Shown: positions 1 to 8,034 of the stretch, piece by piece
Numbering within the stretch: the first letter of the stretch is position 1
Layout: each line of letters opens with the position of its first letter
Origin: Stenotrophomonas maltophilia
GTDB taxonomy: Bacteria; Pseudomonadota; Gammaproteobacteria; Xanthomonadales; Xanthomonadaceae
Assembly (NCBI GenBank): GCA_002386405.1
Contig: DGIP01000017.1
Location: 1-20,390, forward strand
Direction: 5' to 3'
DNA length: 20,390 bases
The notes under the pieces: generated by a model
What the model saw: only the letters and a program-made list of their open reading frames with translations
What the model was told of the DNA's origin: nothing
Database searches by the model: none
Program-made: the position numbers and the translations under genes

Positions 1-1
1 G

Positions 2-40
2 CTGCGCGCCGCCGCGCCGGTGGTCACGCTGCGCTCCTGA
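2..40 (+). CDS. C-terminal end of an upstream gene (partial)
   Basis: An open frame enters from the left edge and ends at TGA 38-40, reading LRAAAPVVTLRS in its last twelve codons. The 21-bp gap to the next start codon and the same orientation would fit a shared transcript. Twelve residues are too few to name a family, and in such high-GC sequence the frame could be open by chance. Confidence 0.3.
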   Translation: MRAAAPVVTLRS

Positions 41-61
41 TCCATCGCGTTCCCTGCTGAC

Positions 62-1012
62 ATGGCCAAGCCGTCCGGCTCCCGTCTGGTTGTCTACGCC
101 GCGCTCGTCGGCAACCTGTGCATCGCCATCGCCAAGTTCGTGGCCGCCGGGCTGTCGGGAAGCTCGGCAATGCTCAGCGAAGGGGTGCATTCGCTGGTGG
201 ACACCACCAACGAACTGCTGCTGTTGTACGGCCTGCACCGCGCCGACAAGAAACCCGACACCCTGCACCCGTTCGGCTACGGGCGTGAACTGTATTTCTG
301 GAGCTTCATCGTGGCCCTGCTGGTCTTCGCGGCCGGCGCGGGGGTCTCGGCGTATGAAGGCATCCAGCACATCCGTCACCCGGAACCGGCCACCAACCAC
401 ACGGTGAGCTACGTGGTGCTGGGCATCTCGTTCGTGTTCGAGGGCATTTCCTGGTGGGTGGCACTGCGCGAATTCCGCGCCACCAAGGGGTCACAGGGCT
501 ACTTCGAGGCCTTCCGGCGCAGCAAGGACCCCACCACCTTCACCGTGCTGCTGGAAGACAGCGCCGCGTTGCTCGGCCTGGCGTTCGCCGCCATCGGCCT
601 GGCCGCAGCGCAGTGGCTGGACATGCCGGTGCTCGATGGCGTGGCCTCGCTGTGCATCGCCGGCGTCCTGGCCGCCACCGCGTTCCTTCTGGCACGCGAG
701 ACCAAGGGGCTGCTGGTCGGCGAGCCGGCCCACCCGCACGTGGCACAACGCATCATGGCCGTGGCCAACACCGATGCCGACCTGCGCAGCGCGAACGGCG
801 TGACCACCATGCAGATGGGCCCGGACCAGGTCGTGGCGATGCTGAGCGCCGAATTCGAAGACGACCGCACCACCCCGCAGATCGAGGCGTGCATCACCCG
901 TATCGAACGCGCGGTCAAACAGGAGTACCCGGAGCTGGTTGCGCTGTTCGTCAAGCCACAGACCCCGGAGGTCTACCGGGCGCGGCGCGCGGCACTGGGT
1001 GATCCGGGATGA
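62..1012 (+). CDS. Cation diffusion facilitator transporter, ZnT9-like
   Basis: Inner-membrane cation/proton antiporter of the cation diffusion facilitator family (316 aa). Hydrophobic segments fall at about residues 8-30, 33-57, 78-100, 116-135, 165-185 and 190-210, the six-helix CDF layout, followed by a soluble C-terminal domain from about 215. The second segment carries SEGVHSLVDTTNE with the usual His43/Asp47 metal pair. The loop before helix 5 and its start read DPTTFTVLLEDSAALLG, which resembles the LLEDxAAVLG signature of the SLC30A9/ZnT9 branch and lacks the HxxxD or DxxxD pair that completes the transport site in typical bacterial zinc exporters such as YiiP. The CDF fold is clear; substrate and direction of transport are not. 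No strong ribosome binding site precedes the ATG, but the protein begins directly with a plausible cytoplasmic tail and helix 1. Confidence 0.9.
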   Translation: MAKPSGSRLVVYAALVGNLCIAIAKFVAAGLSGSSAMLSEGVHSLVDTTNELLLLYGLHRADKKPDTLHPFGYGRELYFWSFIVALLVFAAGAGVSAYEGIQHIRHPEPATNHTVSYVVLGISFVFEGISWWVALREFRATKGSQGYFEAFRRSKDPTTFTVLLEDSAALLGLAFAAIGLAAAQWLDMPVLDGVASLCIAGVLAATAFLLARETKGLLVGEPAHPHVAQRIMAVANTDADLRSANGVTTMQMGPDQVVAMLSAEFEDDRTTPQIEACITRIERAVKQEYPELVALFVKPQTPEVYRARRAALGDPG

Positions 1013-1049
1013 AGGCTTCAGCTCGCGCCCCGGCCCGGGGGGATCGGTC

Positions 1050-1078
1050 TTCATGGTCGCTACACGCGATCAGATAAT
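1050..1078 (+). promoter_or_regulatory. Candidate sigma-70 promoter for the hybrid kinase gene
   Basis: GATAAT at 1073-1078 differs from the TATAAT consensus at one position. Seventeen bases upstream lies TTCATG (1050-1055), a poor -35. Transcription would start near 1085, giving a leader of roughly 35 bases before the TTG start at 1121. The good -10 in an otherwise very GC-rich stretch is the main support. Confidence 0.4.
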
Positions 1079-1120
1079 CTAGCCGGCCTGCGCACGCCCC
1101 ACTTTGCCCGCGAGACCTCT

Positions 1121-3916
1121 TTGAACGTTACCGATCCCACAGACAAGCACAGCGGGCGCGACACCGAGCGGGTGAAAATGGCGCTTGCCGCCGGCGCGAT
1201 CGTGGGGACGTGGTTCTGGGACGTGACCCACGACCGGCTTACCGTCGACGAGGCGCTGACCCATGCGTTTGGCCTGGACCCTGGCGCCGCCCACCGCGAG
1301 CTGCGCCTGGAGCAGGTGCTGTCGGCCGTGCATCCGGATGACCATGCCGATCTGGCAACGGCCATCAGCGAGGCGCTGATGCGTGGCGGCCGCTACGCGC
1401 ACCAGTACCGCACGCGCAACGCCGAAGGCCAGTACCGTTGGATAGAAGCGATCGGCCGGGTCGACCTGGACGCCGAAGGGCGCGCTACCGGGTTCCAGGG
1501 CGTGCTGATCGACATCGACGAGCGCCGCCAGATCGAGAGCGAGCGCGACCAGGCCCAGACGTTGTTGCGCTCCTTCGTGGATGCTGCCCCGGGCGTGGTG
1601 TACGCCAAGGACCGCGAAGGCCGGCTGTTGATCGGCAACCACGGCACCACCGAACTGATCGGCCTGCCACCGGAGCAGTACGTCGGGCGTACCGATGCCG
1701 AACTGTTGAATGATCCGGTGCAGGCAGCCGCCGTCATGGCGACCGACGAACGCATCATGGCCACCGGGCAGTCCCAGCAGCTGGAGGAGGAAATCAATTT
1801 CCCCGACGGCCGCCGCGCGCACTGGCTGTCGACCAAGGCGCCGCTGCGCGATGCCGACGGCACCGTGATCGGGCTGATCGGCACCTCGCTGGACATTACC
1901 GAGCGCAAGGCCGCTGAAGCGCGCCATCAGGAAATCGAAGAGCGCTACCGGCTGGCGGCGCGCGCCACCAACGATGCGATCTGGGATTGGCGCATGGCCG
2001 ACGGCCAGGTGATCTGGAACGAGGCACTGGCCGATCTGTTCGGCCATGACCGGATGGAAACCGACGCGCAGTGGTGGCTCGACCACATCCACCCGGAGGA
2101 TCGGGCGCGCGTCGATGCCGATATCCATGCGGTGATCGAAAGCGACGGCACGGTCTGGTACGGCGAGTACCGCTTCCGCCGCAGCGACGGCAGTTACGCC
2201 GATGTGCTCGACCGCGGTGCGGTGCTGCGCGGCGTGGACGGCGAGCCGCTGCGCATGATCGGCGCGATGCTGGACCTCTCCGCCCGCAAGGTGGCCGAGG
2301 CGGCGTTGGCAGAGAGCGAAGAACGCCTGCGGTTTGCCACCGAAGCCGGCGACATGGGCTTCTGGGACGTGGACCTGGTGCACGACGTACTGATCTGGCC
2401 GCCCCGCACCAAGGCGATGTTCGGGATCTCCGCCGATGTCGAGGTCGGCATGGGTGACTTCTACGCCGGCCTGCATCCGCTCGACCGCGAGGCCACCAGC
2501 GCCGCCTTCGCGGCGGCCGCCGATCCGGCGCAGCGCGCGCTCTACGACGTGGAATACCGCACCATCGGCAAGGAAGATGGCGTGGTGCGCTGGGTTGCGG
2601 CCAAGGGGCGCGGCCATTTCGAGGGCGACCGCTGCGTGCGCGTGGTGGGCGTGGCGATTGAAGTCACCGCGCGCAAGGCCGCCGAAGCGCGCCTGCAGGA
2701 ACTCAACGAGCACCTGGAAAGCCGCGTGCTGGAAGAGGTGGCCGAGCGCACCCGGGTGGAGGATGCGCTGCGGCAGAGCCAGAAGATGGAGGCGGTGGGC
2801 CAGCTCACCGGCGGCATCGCGCACGATTTCAACAACATGCTGGCCACGGTGATCGGCCCGCTGGATCTGTTGTCGCTGCGCCTGGGCGACGCCGATCCAC
2901 TCATCAACCGCTACATCGACATGGCCATCGATGGCGCCAACCGTGCCGCACAGCTGACCCAGCGATTGCTGGCCTTCTCGCGCCAGCAGCCGCTGCAGCC
3001 GGTACCGGTGGATGCCAACCAGCTGGTGGTGGGCATGTCCGACCTGTTCGTGCATTCGCTCGGCGGCAGCATCCGCCTGCAGACCGTGCTGGCCGCCGAC
3101 CTTTGGTTGACCTTCGCCGACGCCAATCAGTTGGAAAACGTCATCCTCAACCTGGCGGTCAACGCCCGCGATGCCATGCCCGGAGGCGGCCATCTGGGCG
3201 TGGAGACCGCCAACTGCGTGATCGATCCAGGCAACGCCACGGCGCATCCGGAGGTTCCGAGCGGCGAGTATGTGCTGATCACCGTGTCCGACAGTGGCGC
3301 CGGCATGTCGCCGGAAGTGATCGCCAAGGCATTCGATCCGTTCTTCACCACCAAGCAGGTCGGCCAGGGCACCGGACTGGGGCTGTCGCAGGTATACGGG
3401 TTCGTGAAGCAGTCTGCCGGCCATGTGAAGCTGTGCTCGACGCCCGGCGAAGGCACCACGGTGAGGCTCTATCTGCCGCGCCTGGTCGCCGAACCGGCGG
3501 CAGCGTACGTGCCTGCGGTGCGCGATGCCATCGTGCCGGGCGGCGGCCGCGAGTTGATCCTGGTAGTGGAAGACGAACCGGTGGTGCGGCAGTTTTCGGT
3601 GGAAGCGCTCACCGCGCTGGGTTACGACGTGCTGGCCGCAGAAGGCGCGGCCACGGCGCTGTCGCTGCTGGACACCCACCCGGCCATCGCGCTGTTGTTC
3701 ACCGATGTGGTGATGCCGGAAATCAACGGGCGCCAGCTGGCCGACGAGGCCCTGCGCCGCCGTCCGGACCTGAAGGTGCTGTTCACCACTGGCTACAGCC
3801 GCAACGCGCTGGAGCGCGATGGCGTGATCGCCCCGGGCGTGCAGCTGATCGGAAAGCCGTTCACCGTCGATTCCCTGGCCACGCGCGTGCGTGCGGTGCT
3901 GGCCGGGGCCGGCTGA
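1121..3916 (+). CDS. Soluble multi-PAS hybrid histidine kinase with receiver domain
   Basis: Cytoplasmic sensor kinase of 931 aa with no membrane segment. Four PAS-type sensor modules occupy about residues 20-137, 148-262, 272-390 and 400-520; each ends in the PAC-like signature (DIDERR, DITERK, DLSARK, EVTARK). A coiled-coil linker (about 520-555) leads to a HisKA domain with phospho-accepting His568 in GGIAHDFNN. The ATPase domain shows the N box with Asn681 (NARDAM), G1 box DSGAGM from Asp724, F box FDPFF and G2 box GTGLGL. A receiver domain follows, with acidic pair Glu817/Asp818, phospho-acceptor Asp862 in TDVVMPE and Lys912. Hybrid kinases of this type normally pass phosphate on through an Hpt protein or separate regulator; no partner lies nearby, so it is an orphan here. 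The start is TTG; a GTG at 1172 and an ATG at 1178 are in-frame alternatives and would cut into the first PAS module only slightly. Confidence 0.93.
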   Translation: MNVTDPTDKHSGRDTERVKMALAAGAIVGTWFWDVTHDRLTVDEALTHAFGLDPGAAHRELRLEQVLSAVHPDDHADLATAISEALMRGGRYAHQYRTRNAEGQYRWIEAIGRVDLDAEGRATGFQGVLIDIDERRQIESERDQAQTLLRSFVDAAPGVVYAKDREGRLLIGNHGTTELIGLPPEQYVGRTDAELLNDPVQAAAVMATDERIMATGQSQQLEEEINFPDGRRAHWLSTKAPLRDADGTVIGLIGTSLDITERKAAEARHQEIEERYRLAARATNDAIWDWRMADGQVIWNEALADLFGHDRMETDAQWWLDHIHPEDRARVDADIHAVIESDGTVWYGEYRFRRSDGSYADVLDRGAVLRGVDGEPLRMIGAMLDLSARKVAEAALAESEERLRFATEAGDMGFWDVDLVHDVLIWPPRTKAMFGISADVEVGMGDFYAGLHPLDREATSAAFAAAADPAQRALYDVEYRTIGKEDGVVRWVAAKGRGHFEGDRCVRVVGVAIEVTARKAAEARLQELNEHLESRVLEEVAERTRVEDALRQSQKMEAVGQLTGGIAHDFNNMLATVIGPLDLLSLRLGDADPLINRYIDMAIDGANRAAQLTQRLLAFSRQQPLQPVPVDANQLVVGMSDLFVHSLGGSIRLQTVLAADLWLTFADANQLENVILNLAVNARDAMPGGGHLGVETANCVIDPGNATAHPEVPSGEYVLITVSDSGAGMSPEVIAKAFDPFFTTKQVGQGTGLGLSQVYGFVKQSAGHVKLCSTPGEGTTVRLYLPRLVAEPAAAYVPAVRDAIVPGGGRELILVVEDEPVVRQFSVEALTALGYDVLAAEGAATALSLLDTHPAIALLFTDVVMPEINGRQLADEALRRRPDLKVLFTTGYSRNALERDGVIAPGVQLIGKPFTVDSLATRVRAVLAGAG

Positions 3917-3933
3917 GCGAGAGAGCTGGCGCC

Positions 3934-4914
3934 TCAGCGCTTGCTTCGGCCGGCCATGTTGGCCCGCCATGAGTCCAGCGCCGCCGCCAGCTCCATCGAC
4001 GGATGCAGGCCGAACGTGCGGTGGTACATGCCGGCAAAACGCCCCTGGTCCCACACCCCGTACCGTGCGCACACCGACGTAACGGTGTCGCCCGGGGTGG
4101 CCTCGCGCAGCGCCTTGCGGATCACATGCAACCGTTCCAGCATGAAGTACTGGTGCGGCCCCATGCCGAACACTTCATCGAATGCGCGGCTCAACGAGCG
4201 CTGCGAGGTGCCGGCGCTCAGCACCAGGTCACCGATCACCGCCTCCCCCCGGATGCTCTTGTGGATGTGGTCCAGGCTGAGACGGATGATTTCGTTGCGC
4301 GGCAACGTCGGCCGCCCTCGGGTGCGCCGCACGGCTTCGGGGTTGGCCAGCACCATGCAGCGCAGCAGCGCGTGGATGACCTGGCCACTGAACGAGCGGC
4401 GCACGCTGGGCGCGTCGAACACCGACGGGTTCTGCCGGTGGATCGCCAAGGCCCGCGTCACCAGGGTGATGATCGGCGCCGTTTCGGCGCGTCCGACAGT
4501 CACTGCATAGGTGCGGTCTATATGGTCGTCAAACAGTTCGGCCACTTCCCGCGCACGCTGCACCACCGCAGCTTCCGCCATGTCAATTGCGATGAACCGG
4601 GAGGCCTTGCGGGTATAGCCATGCACCTCGCCGCGCGGGGCATACCAGATGAACTGATCGTCGGAGGTCGAGTGCGCCTGCATGGTCGCGTCGCTGCCAG
4701 GCAGTGATATGTAGGCCACATAGATTCCCGCCTGGCTTAGTCCGTTGTACATCGCCGGCGCACCATCCTGGCCCACCATGGCGATGACCTCGCCGGCGTC
4801 TACGATGTCCACCGTCCATTCGCGGACCACCGGCCCGACCACGCGAAAGACACCGTCCACGCCGGCAAGCGCGTCCGCATAGGCGTCGAAATCGGTGAAG
4901 CTCAGCAACGGCAT
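3934..4914 (-). CDS. AraC-family transcriptional regulator, EutR-like
   Basis: DNA-binding regulator of 326 aa. The C-terminal ~100 residues form an AraC/XylS double helix-turn-helix: a first HTH around VIGDLVLSAGTSQRSLSRAF and a second around TVTSVCARYGVWDQGRFAGM, joined by the conserved stretch GPHQYFMLERL. The N-terminal ~200 residues are a putative sensor domain and resemble the EutR-type arrangement rather than the classic arabinose cupin. The gene runs convergently with the hybrid kinase and ends 17 bp from it, so the two are not co-transcribed. A GTG at 4923 would add three residues; I chose the ATG at 4914 because of codon preference, though neither has a clear Shine-Dalgarno. Effector and target genes cannot be read from the sequence. 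About 165 bp of unassigned sequence lies upstream and should hold its promoter. Confidence 0.9.
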   Translation of the reverse strand: MPLLSFTDFDAYADALAGVDGVFRVVGPVVREWTVDIVDAGEVIAMVGQDGAPAMYNGLSQAGIYVAYISLPGSDATMQAHSTSDDQFIWYAPRGEVHGYTRKASRFIAIDMAEAAVVQRAREVAELFDDHIDRTYAVTVGRAETAPIITLVTRALAIHRQNPSVFDAPSVRRSFSGQVIHALLRCMVLANPEAVRRTRGRPTLPRNEIIRLSLDHIHKSIRGEAVIGDLVLSAGTSQRSLSRAFDEVFGMGPHQYFMLERLHVIRKALREATPGDTVTSVCARYGVWDQGRFAGMYHRTFGLHPSMELAAALDSWRANMAGRSKR

Positions 4915-5081
4915 CGGAGTCACCCGGTTGCGGTTGGGCAGGGTGCTGCGGCAGACCCGCCAGTGATCATCGCTGGACGGCGCCGGCCGCGAAACCGAAT
5001 TTGCACGGTTGCCAGACCGGTATTTGTACTTGCCGGGGTGGGTCGGCTACGTTGTGAAGGGGGTGAAGCGAACGGAAGCGA

Positions 5082-5198
5082 TCAGGTCGGTGCGAAACCG
5101 CGCGTGCTCTTCTTCTCGTTCTTTTCCGCCTTCTTTTCCTTCGCAGTCTTGGCAGGCTTCTTCTTCTGCTCTTTCTGCTTGTCCAGACCCTTGGCCAT
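5082..5198 (-). CDS. Lysine-rich 38-residue mini-protein
   Basis: A short gene encoding MAKGLDKQKEQKKKPAKT and continuing in the same style to a total of 38 aa. Fifteen of the 38 residues are lysine, six are glutamate or aspartate, there is no cysteine or hydrophobic core, and the chain should be disordered or helical and strongly basic. AGGGAG lies nine bases before the ATG, a good ribosome binding site. I recall similar small MxKGxDxKKExKKKP proteins annotated as hypothetical in Xanthomonadaceae and pseudomonads; their function is not known to me. Binding to nucleic acid or ribosomes would suit the charge pattern but is inference. The gene lies alone between an AraC regulator and a DUF2845-like gene, all on the same strand. 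Confidence 0.75.
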   Translation of the reverse strand: MAKGLDKQKEQKKKPAKTAKEKKAEKNEKKSTRGFAPT

Positions 5199-5259
5199 GA
5201 CGGCATGCTCCCTGTAGATGGCATGCAGCATGGCACATTGCAGGGCTGCTGGACGCATT

Positions 5260-5278
5260 GGCGGACGAATGGTCCGCC
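5260..5278. other. Hairpin between DUF2845-like gene and mini-protein gene
   Basis: GGCGGAC (5260-5266) and GTCCGCC (5272-5278) form a perfect 7-bp GC-rich stem with a 5-base loop. It begins 11 bp beyond the stop of the minus-strand gene ending at 5289, so it could slow or end transcription of that gene. There is no T run on either side, so it is not a classical intrinsic terminator. Confidence 0.4.
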
Positions 5279-5288
5279 CTGCGCGTGA

Positions 5289-5561
5289 TCAGTTGAAGAT
5301 TTCGCGGATGGCGGTGACCCGGCCGTCCCGGAAAACGATCTGGATGGTCTTGCGCGACTGGTAATACTCCCAGCGCTCGCCCAGGTTTCCGCCCTGGTCA
5401 CTTTCTTCCTGGATCACCCGGTCCGGCTTGCCGGCCACCTGGGTAACCCTCCCCGCGTTGTCGCCCGAATTCACCAGGTTGTTGCCGAACCGTACGCTGT
5501 CGGCCATTGCCGTGCCGGCCATCAGGCCCAGCGCCAGCACCCATACACTCCTGTTCATCAT
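5289..5561 (-). CDS. Small exported DUF2845-like protein
   Basis: Predicted periplasmic protein of 90 aa. Residues 1-21 (MMNRSVWVLALGLMAGTAMA) are a classic signal peptide with an AMA cleavage site. The mature part, about 69 residues, starts SVRFGNNLVNSGD and contains a GKPD turn, an ERWEYY stretch and the ending TIQIVFRDGRVTAIREIF. The order 'gene product start, GxxLVxxGD, GxPD, W-Y, F-DGxV' resembles the DUF2845 family (SmpA/BamE-like small beta proteins), whose role is not established. AAGGAG lies seven bases before the chosen ATG (5561), which is why I prefer it over an upstream ATG at 5642 that would place 27 residues before the signal peptide; the ATG at 5558 is the other possibility. 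The gene is alone on its strand after GH43, with a hairpin immediately upstream. Confidence 0.82.
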   Translation of the reverse strand: MMNRSVWVLALGLMAGTAMADSVRFGNNLVNSGDNAGRVTQVAGKPDRVIQEESDQGGNLGERWEYYQSRKTIQIVFRDGRVTAIREIFN

Positions 5562-5577
5562 CCCTGCTCTCCTTGTA

Positions 5578-5599
5578 CCCATGGCGGGTAAGCCATGGG
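5578..5599. other. Strong 8-bp hairpin just upstream of the DUF2845-like gene
   Basis: CCCATGGC (5578-5585) and GCCATGGG (5592-5599) are perfect inverted repeats around a 6-base loop. On the minus strand the structure ends 16 bases before the ATG at 5561 and directly precedes its AAGGAG ribosome binding site; it also follows the GH43 stop by about 50 bases. No T run follows, so it may be a leader structure, an mRNA-stabilising or attenuating hairpin, or an operator. Confidence 0.55.
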
Positions 5600-5647
5600 C
5601 AACTTTGCCATAAACCGGCTGCGGCGGTCGCAGGCAGGGCATCCGCC

Positions 5648-6631
5648 TCAGGGCAACGGATGCGCCGGCACGCCTTCGTGGGTCATCTTCACGGGCAGGA
5701 TGTGCCCCTGCGCATCGAACTCCATGCGGTCGATGGCCGTGGCACGTTCATTGCGGCCGGTCTTCCCCAGCGGGCGCCGGTGGTAGACGATGTACCAGCT
5801 GTCGTCGTCGGGCGCATGGATGAGCGAATGGTGGCCGGCGCTGGTTGCAATGGCCGGGTCCTGCTGAAGGATCCGGCCGATCCGCTTGAACGGCCCCGTG
5901 GGCGCGTCGGCGATGGCGTAGGCCACCGAATAGTCCGGCTCGCCCCAGCCGCCTTCGGACCACATGTAGTAGTAGCGGCCGCCGCGCTTGAACATCAGCG
6001 AGCCCTCGACATACTCCGGCGCGGGGGTGATCTCCTTGTACAGCGTGCCATCGGGCAGCGGCTCGATGCCGGTGAAATCGTCCTTCAGCCGCACGATGTT
6101 GGCGTGCTTCCAGCCGCCGTAGAGCATGTACCAGGTGCCGTCGTCGTCCTTGAACACGAACTGGTCGATGGGCTGGGCGCCGTTATGGAACGAACCCACC
6201 AGCGGCTTGCCCAGCAGGTCGCGGTACGGGCCCTCGGGCCGGTCGGCCACGGCCACGCCGATGCCGCCCACTTCGTTGTCGTTCTTGATGTCGTTGGCGG
6301 AGAAAAAGAAGTAGTACTTTCCGTCCTTCTCCACCACCGACGGGGCCCACAGCGCTTCTTTGGCCCAGGACACCGCTTCGATTTTCAGCACCCCCGGATG
6401 ACGGGTCCACTGCACCAGGTCGGGCGAGGAAAACGCGTCGAACGCGGTCTGCTCGGCATAGGGTCGCGAGCTGGTCGGGAAGATCCAATAGGTCTTGCCG
6501 AACACCGCCGCTTCCGGATCGGCATACCATCCCGGCAGGATCGGGTTGCCGGACATCGGCGCGGCCACCGCGCCAAACGAAACCGCTGCCGCCAGTGCGG
6601 CGGCCACCATCATCGTGCTGCGAACCCCCAT
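5648..6631 (-). CDS. Exported glycoside hydrolase family 43 enzyme
   Basis: Secreted or periplasmic glycosidase, 327 aa, single five-bladed beta-propeller domain without an added carbohydrate-binding module. A signal peptide occupies residues 1-24 (ending AVAA). The GH43 catalytic triad is visible: general base Asp38 in GWYADPE, pKa-modulating Asp156 in QPIDQF, and general acid Glu209 in YVEGS. Known GH43 enzymes are mostly beta-xylosidases and alpha-L-arabinofuranosidases or arabinanases acting on plant hemicellulose; the exact substrate is not readable here. GGGAGG six bases before the ATG at 6631 decides the start over an ATG at 6655. No sugar transporter, TonB receptor or other hydrolase lies beside it, so it is not in an obvious polysaccharide utilisation locus. 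Confidence 0.9.
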   Translation of the reverse strand: MGVRSTMMVAAALAAAVSFGAVAAPMSGNPILPGWYADPEAAVFGKTYWIFPTSSRPYAEQTAFDAFSSPDLVQWTRHPGVLKIEAVSWAKEALWAPSVVEKDGKYYFFFSANDIKNDNEVGGIGVAVADRPEGPYRDLLGKPLVGSFHNGAQPIDQFVFKDDDGTWYMLYGGWKHANIVRLKDDFTGIEPLPDGTLYKEITPAPEYVEGSLMFKRGGRYYYMWSEGGWGEPDYSVAYAIADAPTGPFKRIGRILQQDPAIATSAGHHSLIHAPDDDSWYIVYHRRPLGKTGRNERATAIDRMEFDAQGHILPVKMTHEGVPAHPLP

Positions 6632-6708
6632 GCCCTGCCTCCCATGCCAGATCATCGAGGTGGCAGTTTAGATCGATTCAAGCGCCAGCCTTGTGCGCAC
6701 TGCAGCAT

Positions 6709-8034
6709 TTATCGCGGGGGCAGCCCCAAGGTTGCGCGCAGCCCGCCACCTTCCCGATTGGCCAGGGTCAGCCGCCCGCCCAGCGCCCGGCTGAGCTGGT
6801 CGGCGATGGCCAGGCCCAAGCCGGTGCCGCCGCTGGTGCGGCCACGCGAAGGCTCCAGCCGATGGAAGGGCTGCAGCACGGCCGCCAGCGACGCCTCGGG
6901 GATGCCTGGCCCGCGGTCCATCACATCAATGCTCACCTCGCCCTGCGCGTCTACGGTCAGACCCACGTCGGCAGTGCCGGCGTACGCCAGCGCGTTGTCG
7001 ATCAGGTTCTGCACCACCCGCCGCAGCACCTGCGGGTGGGTCTGCAGCGTGGCCTGGGCACCGTCCACGCGCCGCACCGGCTTGCCCACCTCTTCGTAGT
7101 CGCCCACCACGCTGTCGAGGAACGCGGGCAGGTCGAGCTGCACTGGGGTGCCCATGCCGACGGTCGCGCTGCGCGCGTAATCGATGCCCTCGCGCACCAG
7201 CTGGCTGAGCTGGGTCACATCGCCCAGCAGGCGCTCCTGCGCGGGCGTCTCATCCAGCGATTCGATGCGCAGGCGCAGGCGCGTGATCGGCGTCTGCAGG
7301 TCGTGCGAGATCGCCGCGAGGATCTGCATGCGTTCGCTGACGTGGGCGGCCACGCGCGATTGCAGCGCGTTCAGCGCGCGTGCCGCGGTCGCCACTTCCT
7401 GCGGCCCCTGCTCGCTGATTGCATCGCCCTGCCCGGCCACGTCCAGGCGGTCGGCGGCGTCGGCCAGCCGTACCAGCGGGCGGGTGGCAAGCCGCACCGC
7501 CAGCCACACGCAGCCCAGCAAAAGCAGCACCTGCGCGGCGAGCACCCAGGGCAGCCAGCGCGCGATCGGAAGCAGCGAAGGCGTGACTTCGATGGTCAAC
7601 GGCTGGCCATCGGCCAGGGTCAGCTCCACTTCGTAGCGCTCGGGCGATGCCGAGACCGCGCGCGGGCGCACTGCATAGCGGTGTGCCAGCGAATCATCGA
7701 TCAACCCGGCCACCTGGCGTGCACGCTCGCTGGCCAGCGCGCTGCCCCGCTGTGCGGGACGCAGCAGGTAGCGGTAGGTGCGCCGTTCCAGCTGCGGCAG
7801 CCACGCCGTGCGTTCGGCCGGTGAAAGATGCTCGAGCAGGGCCACGCTGAGCGGCACGTCATCCTCCATGTTGCTCAACATCATCGCGCGCGTGGCGGTG
7901 GCGCGCTCCTGGAAAAGCAGCGCGAACGACAGGCCATGGGCAAGCAGCATGCCGGCCGCCAGGATCAGCAGCAGCCGCGTACCCAGCGTGCGCGGCAACC
8001 AGGAGAACCTGCGGGGTTGCACGGCCGCGTTCAT
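6709..8034 (-). CDS. Membrane sensor histidine kinase of an OmpR/EnvZ-type pair
   Basis: Inner-membrane sensor kinase, 441 aa. Transmembrane segments at about residues 20-42 and 163-182 flank a periplasmic sensor region of about 120 residues; a HAMP linker follows (about 182-235). The HisKA domain carries phospho-accepting His244 in AAISHDLQTPITRLRL. The ATPase domain has the N box with Asn347 (NLIDNALAYA), G1 box DRGPGIP and G2 box GGTGLGLAI. Its ATG overlaps the stop of the upstream response regulator gene (ATGA), so translation is coupled and the two are partners. The short alpha-beta periplasmic region gives no ligand clue. The pair faces away from a five-gene redox/hydrolase operon, a likely target. 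Confidence 0.95.
   Translation of the reverse strand: MNAAVQPRRFSWLPRTLGTRLLLILAAGMLLAHGLSFALLFQERATATRAMMLSNMEDDVPLSVALLEHLSPAERTAWLPQLERRTYRYLLRPAQRGSALASERARQVAGLIDDSLAHRYAVRPRAVSASPERYEVELTLADGQPLTIEVTPSLLPIARWLPWVLAAQVLLLLGCVWLAVRLATRPLVRLADAADRLDVAGQGDAISEQGPQEVATAARALNALQSRVAAHVSERMQILAAISHDLQTPITRLRLRIESLDETPAQERLLGDVTQLSQLVREGIDYARSATVGMGTPVQLDLPAFLDSVVGDYEEVGKPVRRVDGAQATLQTHPQVLRRVVQNLIDNALAYAGTADVGLTVDAQGEVSIDVMDRGPGIPEASLAAVLQPFHRLEPSRGRTSGGTGLGLAIADQLSRALGGRLTLANREGGGLRATLGLPPR

Noticed and set aside
1028..1043. CCCCG-GCC-CGGGG palindrome after the CDF gene as a terminator
   Set aside because: The arms are within a run of only G and C, no T tract follows, and the AT-rich promoter follows shortly; it may be chance composition.
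1079..4072. 997-codon open frame on the minus strand opposite the hybrid kinase
   Set aside because: It is the antisense shadow of a high-GC gene: its translation is rich in His, Gln, Arg and Gly with no domain, while the plus strand encodes a complete PAS-HisKA-ATPase-receiver protein.
4963..5217. 84-codon plus-strand frame encoding a Phe/Ser-rich chain across the mini-protein gene
   Set aside because: Its hydrophobic FFSFFSAFFSF-like stretch is simply the complement of the lysine-rich codons of the minus-strand mini-protein; no ribosome binding site.
5507..7824. Long plus-strand frames (530 and 409 codons) opposite GH43 and the sensor kinase
   Set aside because: Both are shadows of minus-strand genes that show intact catalytic residues, signal peptide or membrane segments.
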